Below are positions 46,501 to 58,500 of a DNA stretch of 64,000 nucleotides, piece by piece. The stretch spans positions 26,956,388-27,020,387 of the forward strand of contig NC_089823.1 in assembly GCF_035046505.1 (NCBI RefSeq), read 5' to 3'. The position numbers were made by a program, and so were the translations under genes. The notes beneath the pieces are model-generated. The model was not told where the DNA came from, searched no databases, and saw only the letters and a program-made list of their open reading frames with translations. How positions within the stretch are numbered: position 1 is the stretch's first letter; every line of letters starts with the position of its first letter. This stretch comes from Tiliqua scincoides. Its lineage: Eukaryota; Chordata; Lepidosauria; Squamata; Scincidae.

Positions 46501-49500
46501 GATTGGGCCATTGGGGTGCAACTGTGAGACACTGAGAGCCCAATCCTAGGCATGTCTACTCAGAAGTAAGTTCCACTGCAGCCAATTGCGCTTACTCCCA
46601 GGTAACTAGATAAGATTGCCACCTGAGTTGCCCAGAATTTATTGGAAATAATGGAGTTTACCAATGGTGTACATTTTCCCTGGCAATAGTTGGTGTGCTG
46701 AATGTTACCACCTTATCTGTTCTTTAGACGAGTTCTCAAGGATGCATACAGCAACAATAATAGAGTTTAATACTTTGCAGTGCAATTTCAGGGTGATACT
46801 GGTTTGCAGGGCTTGCAATGAATGACAGTGAAAATGAAAAATAGCAAAATTCAAGGAACGTGGAGCAGCACTGCTGCTGTTTTTAATTGGTTGGTTGGCA
46901 ACCTTCAGTCTCGAAGGACAATGGTATAAGCCTACAGCACCTGGTATTCCAAGGCAATCTCCCATCCAAGTACTAACCAGGCCTGACCCTGCTTAGCTTC
47001 CGAGATCAGACAAGATCAGGTATGTGCAAGGTAACAATTGCTGCTGTTTTTAATTACCTCTCTCTTTTCTAAATCAGAGCCGGGGACACAAGGAGGATAT
47101 TCTGTGCATTGCTCAGTGTCCACCTACCCTCCTTGCCACCTCAAGTTATGATGGTGAAATTATAGTTTGGAATATGATCTCAGGCCACATATGCAATAAA
47201 TTCCATACTCCTATTGTCACTGCCTCCGTTGGTAAGTTCAATGGTTTTAAGAGAGAGAAACTGTGGAAAACAAACTCATATTTTATCCAGAGCTACTACA
47301 TCCCATGAATCATTCTGTATTAACCATTGCATATAGAACTGAATAGGAATGGAAAACTCTGAGAATGTTCAAAGTTGAAGCCCATCCCAAGATGTTTTAC
47401 TGTCTAATAGGCGTGGTGTGGTTAAGACACACCAATTTCCACCACACCAGAGAGTGATGTATTTAGCCCAATATAATTGAAGTTTTTTGATTAACTTCTC
47501 ATATGTAGTCATTCATCTCCTGATTTATAGATGGGTGGCAGGAGGTGGTCAACCATCTGGTGAGGCATGAACTCTTAAAATCAAGGCATTCATCATTTGG
47601 TCAATGCATCGCATGTAGAATAAGGAAATATCTGCAGCTATTAGTTAAAACAAGCATATGGCACACACTTAAGACCCTTTAAAATAACAAATAGGATAGA
47701 GCTTGACATCATTGCCCCATGTATCATGATGAGCTATCATCATGATTAGTATCCACAGGTAAGTAAATCATATTATTATGTTATTATTACCACCTCCTTT
47801 CAACAAAAACTTTATCAAAGTAGTTGACATAGCAGAAGGCAGTGAGAAAATGGTTCCCTATCTCAAGCATACTGCTGGGCATGGTGCATTGAATACAGCG
47901 CTGGGTTTTGAGGGGTAGCATTGGGCTTAAAGCTTGCTTAGAGAAGGAACTCAGGGAGTGGTTTTGAATCAGACAGTATCTTGTAACCTAAATTAATTCA
48001 GAGGGTTGTTGTGTGAAAACTGTAATTGGACAGGGCATTTTTTAAACACTTTCTGCTCCTTTTTAAATCTCGTTTAGGATGTGTTCAGACCTTCCCTTCA
48101 AATTTTTTATCAGTAATTTTCATTTTTTTTATAAATAAAACTATCATACCAGTCTTAATTCAGTATTGATCTGGGATTCCCGCTCGTACTATTTTTATTA
48201 TTTTAATAAAAATGTTGTTGTTGTTAAAAATAATCTTAAAATGTTGTTGTTGTTATTAAAAATAATTTTAAACCCTAAATCTCTCAATTTTTACACATGG
48301 GCATGTTCCCTCCTCCCACCCCAAGTTTCCTGGTAAACTTTTTTTGGGTTGCTCTGGAGTACCAAGACACTTCTGATTTTTTTTTTAAAAATTATTTTAT
48401 TTATATATTACAGATACAGGTGAGGAAAATGGGTTAAACTTTGGGCAGGTACTACACAGGTTACACATGAGGATATGGCCCTAGATTACAACATGCATTA
48501 TTCAAAAAAAAAAAAAAAAAAAAAAAGAACAAAAGCAATCAAACGACTGAAAAAAACACAATAATCTTCAATACAAAAGCTATCCTATTTGCCATTATAA
48601 AAATTTAAATTTATCTAAACACTCAATATTGTTTAACTAAAACTATCCAATCATAAAAAGGCTTCCAATATTTTCTTATTCTACCTAAATCTCTCTTTCA
48701 TTCTTTCTGTTAAAACTTCCATTTCTGCTATTTCATAAATTTTGTCTATTAAATTTTCTCTAGTTGGCACGTCTGTAGATTTCCAATTTTGCGCAAACAG
48801 TATTCTTGCCGCTGTAACAATATGTACAATAAGGTATTTTCCATATTGGTCTTTAATTTCTGATGTCACATTTAGGAGGAATATTTCTGGTTTGAATGGT
48901 AATACACAATTCAATATCTCTTGCAAGAATTTATGTATCATTTTCCAGTATTTCTTTGCTTTTTCACATGTCCACCACATACGATAAAAGGTTCCTTCAA
49001 CTTCTTTACATTTCCAACACTTATTTGATAACCCAGAATACATTTTTGCTAATTTCTCTGGAGTTAAATACCATCTATAAAACATTTTATATAAATTCTC
49101 TTTAAAAGACACTGCTTTAGTTATCTTAATATTTATATTCCAAATTTGTTTCCAGTCATCCATCAATATATTATATCCAAAAATTTTTGCCCAGCGCACC
49201 ATTGCATCTTTAACTATTTCATCCTTCATTCTTATCTCCAAGAGAAAATTGTACATTTTTTTTATATATTTCCCCTCATCAATCAAAAATATTTTATCAA
49301 AACTTATATCTTCTTCATAAAAACCTATTTTTTGGTCTTCTTGTAATATTGTTCTTATTTGCATTTCATTCCACCAGTCCAATTTTATTCCTTTCTCTTC
49401 TAACTCAAACTTACAAGATCTATTATTTATTTTGGTCTTTTTAAATCCAGTTTGGATTAGTTGCTATTTCAAGTGGTTTTATCCATCTGGGTAATTTAGA

Positions 49501-52500
49501 GTATATCTTGTATTTTATCTGTTCCCATATCCAAATTAAAGATCTTCTTAAAATGTGTTGTCTAAAATATCCATGCTGTTTGACTTTATCATAAAACAGG
49601 AATGCATGCCTGGCTATTTGTAAATCAAGTGCTTCTAAAATTAAAATTTTGGAATTTGGTATAAGTCCCCAGTCTTTCATCCAGTTTAGGGCTGCTGCTT
49701 GATAATATAATTCCCAGTCTGGTAATCCAAATCCTGTTCTTTTTTTATTCTCTTGAAGTAATTTCTGTCCTATTCTTGGTTTTTTACCTTGCCAGACTTT
49801 GCCAGACTACAGAATTTTGTAGTAATTTTATTCATTTCTTCAAAAAAAGTTCTCTTCAAAATAATCGGAATAGTCTGGAGTAAAAACATTAATTTTTATT
49901 TTCAACATTTTCATTTTCAATAGAGCTATTCTTCCCATTAGGGATAATTGCAGTTTATTATATTTCTCCAAATCTTTTTTTATTTCTTTAATATAGTTGT
50001 CTTCCATTAATGTACTTGTCTTTTTGGTAATTATAATTCCTAGATATTTTACTTTGTTTGTTATTTGTAGTCCAAATTCTTTTAATCGTTCTATATCATT
50101 GTCTTTTATATTTTTAAGTATCATTTTGGTCTTCTGGTAATTTATTTTTAAACCTGCCACTTTCCCATATTCTTTCTATCTTCTATGATCCAAAAATTCT
50201 ATGGAGTTAAGTGGATCTTCCAAGATAAATACCAAATCATCTGAAAACGCTTGTAATTTGTATTCTTCACTTTTTAATTTTATGCGGTTTCATCCTGTTA
50301 TCTTCTCTTATTACATTATTCAACATTTCTAGTGTCAAAATAAACAACAGTGGTGAAAGTGGACAACCTTGTCTTACTCCTTGTTGAATGTTGATCTCTC
50401 TCGTCAATTCTCCATTTACTCTTGTCTTTGCTTTTTGATCTGAATATATTCCTTGTATCATCTTAATAAATTTTGGACCAAAATATAATTCTTGAAGACA
50501 GTTAATCATAAAGTTCCAATGTAAATGGTCAAAGGTTTTCTGGGCGTCTAAAAACACTAGGGCTAATTTCTTATCTGGATGCGCTTCAAAAAATTCCAAT
50601 ATGTTTATTATAGTTCTCACATTGTTTTTCAATTGTCTTTTTGGTAAAAACAAAAAACAAAAAAAAACCCAGTTTGATCTTCTTTAATTATTTGAGTTAA
50701 TATTTTTTTTAATCTTGTTGCTAAAACTGAAGCAAAAATTTTATAATCTGTATTTAAAAGAAAAATAGGTATATAGTTTTTAATTTCTTTTTCATTCGTG
50801 TCTGATTTATGTATCAAAGTAATTGTTCCTTCCTTCCATGAGATTGGTATTTCTCCAGTCTCCCATATATCATCTTCTGATGAAATCAGACATTTCTGAT
50901 TTTTTTTCAAGGCAAGCAATTTATTCACAGGATTTCCTGTGACTAAGCTGGACCTAATTGCTTTGCACGTACACACACTCTCCAAACTTGTTACCAGTGT
51001 TTCTCAAACTGTGGGTTGGGACCCACTAGGTGGGTCCCTGTTTATTTCAATATTTTATTTTTAATATGTTAGTCTTGATTCTACCATGGTATGTGACTAA
51101 GAGCCCAATCCTGAGCTCGGCACTCTGGCTTTCCACCAGAGCGCACTGTCGCAAACGTGCTGTAAGGCACGTCTGCGAAGCTTACCACTGGGCCAGCGCC
51201 TATGCTAGCCCAGCGCTGGCCGGTGCTGGGCTAGTGCTGGGCGGGCGCCTGTCCTCCGCTGCTTGGCAGTCTCACGGACCGCAGAGCCGCAACATGGTAA
51301 GTGGGGGTGGGGAGGGGGCAGGGAGGAGGCGTTCTGGGGAGGGGGGAGGCAGGCAGAGGGCGAAGAGAGGGCAGGCGGGAGGCATGCCAGGGAAGGGAGG
51401 CAGGGCACAGATCTGGTAGAGCTCAGCTCCACCAGATCCTGTCCGTTCATGTAGGGCGCCCTACACAGTCTTTACCACCGACCTTCTGGTTAGCGGTAAA
51501 GTGAGTAGCCCCATTGTGGGGCTGCTTCCCTTACCCGGGGGAAGGGAATGAAAGTCTCCTTCTCCCAAGGCACCACTCACGGCAGGTTGAGGTGTGCAGG
51601 ATGCAGTGGCAGCCGTTCTGAGCGCTGCTGCAGCTGCGCACCCCTGGCAGCTCAGGATTGGGCTGTAAGGCTGAAATCCTAACCACACTTTCCTGAGAGT
51701 AAGCCCCATTGAACAAAATAGAACTTACTTCTGAGTAGACCTGGTTAGGATTGTGCCCTAAGTGGGTAAGTGTGGGTGGGACTGCAGCCTAGGATTGTCA
51801 AAACGCTTCCTGCTTGATGTCACTTCTGGTCTAGACATCACTTTCTGTGGGTTTTGTCAGATTCTGGGTTCCATACCATAGGAACCCAGTTCCTGGGTCA
51901 CATACCATGGAAGCCTCAAGTCTATTCAAAATAAAATACATAATGAAATGAATGGGGAGCCACCTGCAATTGGCTTGCAACCCACCTAGTATGTCCCAAC
52001 TCATATTTGAAGAAATACTAGAATAAGCCAAGCCAGTTCCAAAGGCTTTACCAAGAGGTGAAGTATTCCTGTTGGAATCCTTTCCCCCAGGCAAAGTGAG
52101 ACAAAAGGGGGTTACAGTACACTTGAGACAAAAGTAGGAAAGAATGTAGGGCAAGTGAAACCCTTGTAGGGCGAGTGTAGGGTATGGAATGTAGGGCAAG
52201 TGTAGGGTAAGTGTTAGCACCAGGTAATTATTGTAATGCTGCTTTTTGCTCCTATTAATAGAAAAATTACAGATTATCAAAAAGACCTTGAGTAACTGGG
52301 CTAATCAAACTGGGACAGGCTAATCAAACCAACTGACAGATTATATAAAAAGAAAATGGTCAGTGTCAGCACATCCTTCTCTCTATAACTTTCTGAATTT
52401 GATTAGGCCACAAGATACTAAATTATCCAATTACTATGGCACAATCTAAATGATTAATGAAGTTTGCTTTTAAATTAATGAATGTTCGTTTTGCTTTTCT

Positions 52501-55500
52501 TGCCTGTAGATGCAAGTGTTACTCAGGTTATCTTTCTAAAGACTCGTGCTTTGAAATTTGAATCTACCACAGCTTCTCTTGTTTCCAATGGGCCGCAAGG
52601 TAGGATTAATGCAATGTGGTTTGTGTTGCAGCCTACTACAACTCTAGAGAATAACAAAGGGTGCAATCCTAACCCATTTTCCCACACTGACATAAGTGCA
52701 ATGCAACTTCAAAGTAAGGAAACAAACATTGCCTTACCTTGAGGAGGCCTCCATGACTGCCCCCCAACTGCAGGATGTAGCACAAGCCCCATTGGCACAG
52801 CTATGCCACTGCTGGAAAGTTGGTTAGAATTGGACACAAAATTATTTAAAACTGTTGGAAAATAGTAGTTTTTGATGGGAAAAGGGGGCCTAAGAGTCTA
52901 GCAGGGTTATAAAGTGGGGGTGCTTTTTCCTGAAGCCACCCACCAACCCCCAACTAGATAGCTACTGAGAATAAAATAGGAACAGAGGCAGAAAAAGGGT
53001 TTCAGAGAAAAAGACACTTCACTCACAGTTCACAAGCATGTACTGTACATCTATGTTGGCTGTACAGGTCCTAAACTTTGGAACAGGGAATCCTAGAGCT
53101 ATTGCCTTTGCATGGTACATGAGACCTCATAGCAGTGTGGATTCCATGCAGCTGGTCAGAGTTGACCGAGAGAGGCCTCCATGCTTGGAGGATCAGGAGA
53201 AGAGGGGAAGGAAGGAAGCCTGGCAGAGAAATCTCCACAGATCAAAAAGGACAAAGTAAGGGGTGGGGAACGGTAGCCTCTTAGTCCTATGGACAGTGCA
53301 CTGCTCATCAGTAGGCAGTACTGCTCCTTTAGACAGTGTTGTACCTATTATCATTGTTAAGTTTTTCTTATGCAATAACTGATAGACTGGGTATAAAGAG
53401 TGAAAGGATATATATCCTTGTTGTATGATGAGCATTAAGGGCCCAATCCTATCCGATTTTCAAGTGCCAGTGCAGTCACACCAATGGGGTGTGCACCACA
53501 TCCTGTGGTAGTGGGGCAGTCACAGAGGCCTCCTCAAGGTATGGAAGTATTTGTTCTCTTACCCAAAGGCTTCATTGTTGCTGCACCAGTACTGGAAATT
53601 TGGATAGGATTGGGTCCTAAGTCACCAGTGAATTCTCTGATCAGGTCAATAGCCAAAGGTCACCGATTTGAAGACCTTCTGTGTCAGTATTTCATCCTCC
53701 TTGAAGTCCTCCATACATAGCCTGTTGATGAATGGCAGTTGCTAAAGTGTTAGAACTAATTTACCCTGTCAGATTAGCACTGCATCTCTGCACAGTTCAG
53801 CACATGCTGAAGCAGTTGGTTAACTGCTTTTCAGTCCAATCCTGAGCTTCCTGCAGGTGCTGGGAAGCAGCTGGAGGTCTCCTTGGGGACTTGCATCCCC
53901 TTCCCTGGAGAAATGCCTCAAGCCCCACAATGGGACTTCTCATGCCTGCGACAGCTGTTTTACCGGCGCAATGAGAAAACCTCTGTGTCGGGCTTTTCAG
54001 CCTGACAGGGATAGGATCCAGTAGAGCAGGGCTCTGCCAGTCCCACCCCCTCCCAGGTGGTCACTGCTGCCTAGCGGTGTGACTTATCCTTGGGCCATCA
54101 CATGGTGTTTCCATTCAGCACTGAGGCCCAGCTCCGGTGGCCCCTACACCCTCGGTGCCACAAATGTCTTACGGCATGTTTGCAATCTTCAGCATCAGCG
54201 CTGCAGCACAGCGCCAGCACTCAGGAAGTTCAGGATTGGACCCTTAGGGTACAGTCCTAACCAACTTTCCAGCACTGGCATAGCTGTGCCAATGGGGCAT
54301 GTGCTGCATCCTGCAGTTGGGAGGCAGTCACGGAGGCCTCCTCAAGGTTAGGCAGTGTTTGTTCCCTTACCTCAGAGTTGCATTGCCCTTACCTTGATGT
54401 TGGAAATTTGGTTAGGATTGTGCCCTTAATCACAACTTCCCCTTCATGTTGTGTTTCTTGATCCAGTTTTGGCAGCTTTACGGTGGTGCAGGAATGCTGA
54501 TTGAGTTGCTTACTAGGGTATGGCATGAAGCAATCATGCACTACATTTTCATGACATGCTGTGTATTCTGCATCAGTCAGTCTGCATTCTCAGTGTGCAA
54601 TTTTAGTTGAATAAATTGGCCCTCTTGCTGTTCAGTTCCCATGAATGCTCGATTACTATTAAAATATGCTTCTGTTTGTGGCTACTAAATATATGTAATT
54701 GATTCATTTTATTCAGGCTATCTATACTTCTGGAGCCTTTGTGCTGGGGACCCACTTATAGCAAGTTTTATACCTGTAAGTTTTGGCAGATTAACTCAAT
54801 TTAATGCTATAAAACAATTCTTTGTTGGGGAGAGTCTGTTTAATTGCAATTAAGGCCTATGCTGAACTGGCGCCAGGTTTTGGGGTGCCATGGGGAAAGC
54901 ACTGTACTGGACCCCACAATGGCATGCTGGGACTCTGCCTTCTCATGCTTGCAGGCCATGTACACACTACCCCTCCCACTCAATGGTGCCCAGCAGCCTG
55001 GGAAAGCTTACTGGACAGCAGATAGATGCTATTCCTGCAGCACTGCAGTGCTGAAAGAAGAGTGTCCATCCACCCACCTGTTAGCTTTGCTTACATGTCA
55101 CCCAAAATACAGTTGTTGTCCATTCTTGATGTCAATTATTAACTAACAATGTGATTTTAATCAATGTATGTTCCAGTCTAGAGAGAAATCCCTAATCAGC
55201 AGCATTGCAGTTACTGCTGATGACTCCTATCTATATTCAGCAGATGAGAATGGGTTTGTGTATGTCCATAACATCAAAGATTATGCTCTTCAAGATGCTG
55301 GACAAGAAGCACTAAAATGTACGTGGGTGGGGTAAATTTTTAGTTTTATTTCTAGAACAGGATGAAATTGGTTTCAGGATACGTGTAAGGATACAGTTCT
55401 AAGATACAAGCCTGGTGATCATGAACAGTGTATTAGCATGGCTTCCCTGTCATTACTGTTAAATATTATTGACAGTGCACTGAAGAAAAATGCTATTTGC

Positions 55501-58500
55501 TAGTTGGGGGAGCACCATTGCTCTCTATAGATGGATTAGGTGGAAAAGTTGGCATGTTGATGAGTGATGAGGCTAGCTGTGGTGCTGAACTGTTGTGCAG
55601 CCCAGAGTAGTGCCTTGTTTTTCTTTAAGCCACACTGAGAAAAGTTTGTCACATTTTGTAGTGTTAGCTCCTCCAACTAGTCTGTTCAGAAAGTCTGTCA
55701 CTGTTGTAAATAATTACTAATTTAAATGCAAGATGGTCTAAAAGCTACTGCTGCAAGTGGTTCCTTTCCTGGCTTCTCGTCATTCCCCCCTCCCTCTACA
55801 GCCCATATTGTACAGTCCCTCAACAGTGGCTGTTGGGGGGGGGGGCGCTCAGGGGTTTTGGTAGGGAGGAGGGAGTGGGGAGAGGGGCTTGTGCTAGCAT
55901 AGTTTATAATAAGCACAACACTCCGGATACCACCCACTGCATCTACAGATGTTTGGATTATAAAAACACATAATAGAAAAAAGAGAAATGTGACCATTTA
56001 AAAAAAGCCAAGTGTCTTTAGCCTTCCCTTCCACCACATAATCCAGTGTGTCGTGTCCACACTTGCCATTAACAGAACTATTAGCCATAGACCACAGACC
56101 AAATCTCAGTATCATTCCATTTCATGTACAAATTCCTTTCAGTTATGAGGACAAAGTTTTGTCAGAGTAAGACTTAGAAGCATGTTGTCAAGTCTGATAG
56201 CATCTTTTGCTGCTCCAAAAGAGGTACAATACATAATCCACATGCTGTGTGCTAGAATCTCTTACAGTTACAGAAAATGCTCTTATCCAGTTGCTTGAAG
56301 TCCAAGAGTTGTTACCCAGCATGCTTTGTAACCCAAGAATTCTGAGATGCACCTCCCAGATCTAATACAACTTCTCTGCTGCTCTTTCAGATATTATGGG
56401 CCAAGCACCTGCCTATGTTGCTTGCTTGTGCAGTCAGGCAAGCCTTGGATATCATCTGTTCCAGATAGGCCAGTTACTTCTCAACAGTCATGTGCCTTGT
56501 TCAAAATATAACTTGCATAAATTCTGCTGCATTGCTATAATAGAGACATTTATAATAGACATTTCTGCAGTTAGGCTATGAATTTAGTGTTACATCCTGA
56601 CCTTAAAGAATATACTGTGCTTTTGTGTATCAATATACATCCAATGCCTTGTCTTAGGTCTATTTTTTTACATTGCTGTAGATGTGAATCACTGGAGAGC
56701 TCATTTAAAGCTGGTTCTATCGTAAGTAATGACTTATCCTTTAACAGAAGGATGATTTGCACATATATTGTACATCTCTAACTGATTATCATCTCTGGTT
56801 TAACAAATAGGTTAGAAGTTATAGATGAAGATTGTGTCCTCTTGTCCTGCTCTATTGACTGTACTGTTCGTTTGTGGAGCCTGGATGGGGAATACATTGG
56901 TAAATTCACAAAACTCAAAAGCCATGTAACTCCTTCATTATAACTGACATTTTAACAGAAGGGAAATCACACCACCATATTGATAGGTTTCAACCTTTAA
57001 AGTCCTTCACGGTTTGGGGCCAGGTTGTCTGAGGGACCGCCTTCTCCCATATATTCCTGCCTGCCCTCTTAGATCATCTGAGGGGGCGTTCCTGCAAGTG
57101 CCACCTTTCTCCCAAAGTAGGGGGATGGCAGCATGGGGGGCAAGTCTTCTCAGTAGTGGCACCACAGTTATTGAACTCCCTATGGGGGAATTAAGCCCGC
57201 CCTCATTGCATTTTGGTAAGGGCTTAAAACATTTTTGGGATGTCTGCCTCCTGTGCCTCTATAGCTGTTCCTTGGATATATTTATCATCCTCCAATTGGT
57301 GTTCCCCCTCGTTGTATTCCCTTTTTTTCATTGTAGTATTGTATTTTCTATTTTTTTTACTCTATTGTGTATTATATATTGTATTTTTATTTATTTTTAA
57401 CTCTATAAATTGTAAGATATAAATTGTATAAATTGGGCATATGCTTCAGCAGAGGAAAGGCAGGTTAGAAATCGTTTAAATAATAATATAAACAGTTAAG
57501 TCCATGTCATGCACCTGACAATAAGACATATTCCACAATATATTAGTAGCCTGCCTCTGTTTTGTAACAGAGTAAAATCTCCCCTTTTTATTATCATTCT
57601 GGCTAGGTGTGTTTTTTAAAAACCTAGAAATTGACTAAGAGCTTTTCAAAATGGTTGAAAAGCAGTCTTGCAGCCCAGTTCAATGAGTGATTTCATCATG
57701 AACCTACTGAAATAAATATGATTCTTTTATTTTGAACACTGGGCTGTGGAGTCGACTACTATAGGTATACTTCTTCTTGATGATTATGTTTAATTGATCT
57801 TTTTTAATAGTGCTTTCAGCACTTAGGTGCAGTGGCTAAAATCAAATTTTAGAACAGTTAGATTGCTCAAACACTGATCAATCCTCGCTTCATTTTTTTT
57901 AAGGCTCATGTATAACCCCTCAACTTAATAAATGTTCACTTATTACATTTTGCAGCTGACTGAAATTTTACTTTAGCAGTATTTACCCCACAACAATTGA
58001 GTGTAAAATACCCCGGATTCTTAGCTAATGTTTTCTTTAGAAACCACTTCAGTCATAATTGTTTTCACTACATCTAGTTTCATCACTGCTTCCATCTGCG
58101 ATATCCAGAGATACTAGGTTTCTCCCCCCAACACTCCTGCATTAGGATTTGTTTCCTCTTCTTGTCTCCTCTTCCGTAGGAACCTTTGGTCAAACAGAAC
58201 CTTGGGAAATTTTTACCCCATCCTCCTGGAAGCATCCCATGGTTCCTTATGAAATTTTGATAGATCCGCAGAGTATGCCCATTCATCCAGTACTAGAAGA
58301 ATCCTCTGATTTGCAGATCACAAACCAAGTGAAGACAACCCCAGAGGAATTCACAGCTAAGGTTTGTATGCCACAGCTCCAGACTTACTACTAAGCTGCG
58401 TTATACAGTCCAATTATAAGGGGCCAGGGGCATAGGTTCCATAGACACTGCAACCTCAGTTTTAGTTGGTGCTTTGAGTGGGCCAGTAAATGAATGTTAA

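Larger units (their letters stand above)
50995..52020. mobile_element. hAT-type MITE carrying two later insertions
   Basis: The left end CAGTGTTTCTCAAACTGTGG and the right end (reverse: CTAGTATTTCTTCAAATATG) are inverted, and the left third matches 19865-20224 nearly base for base. Two TAA-flanked elements (51101-51665 and 51669-51758) interrupt it. Confidence 0.6.

Noticed and set aside
46935-47033. Functional 5S rRNA gene on the minus strand
   Set aside because: The 5' part is missing, several conserved bases are changed, and the LINE tail and target duplication show a retroposed SINE.
51030-51504. GC-rich open frames with Gly/Arg-rich translation
   Set aside because: They lie wholly inside a MITE and reflect base composition.
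56396-56581. Extra WDR95 exon after TCTTTCAG at 56390
   Set aside because: No usable donor in the frame, no WD-like sequence, and exon 28 at 56682 fits the phase and protein better.
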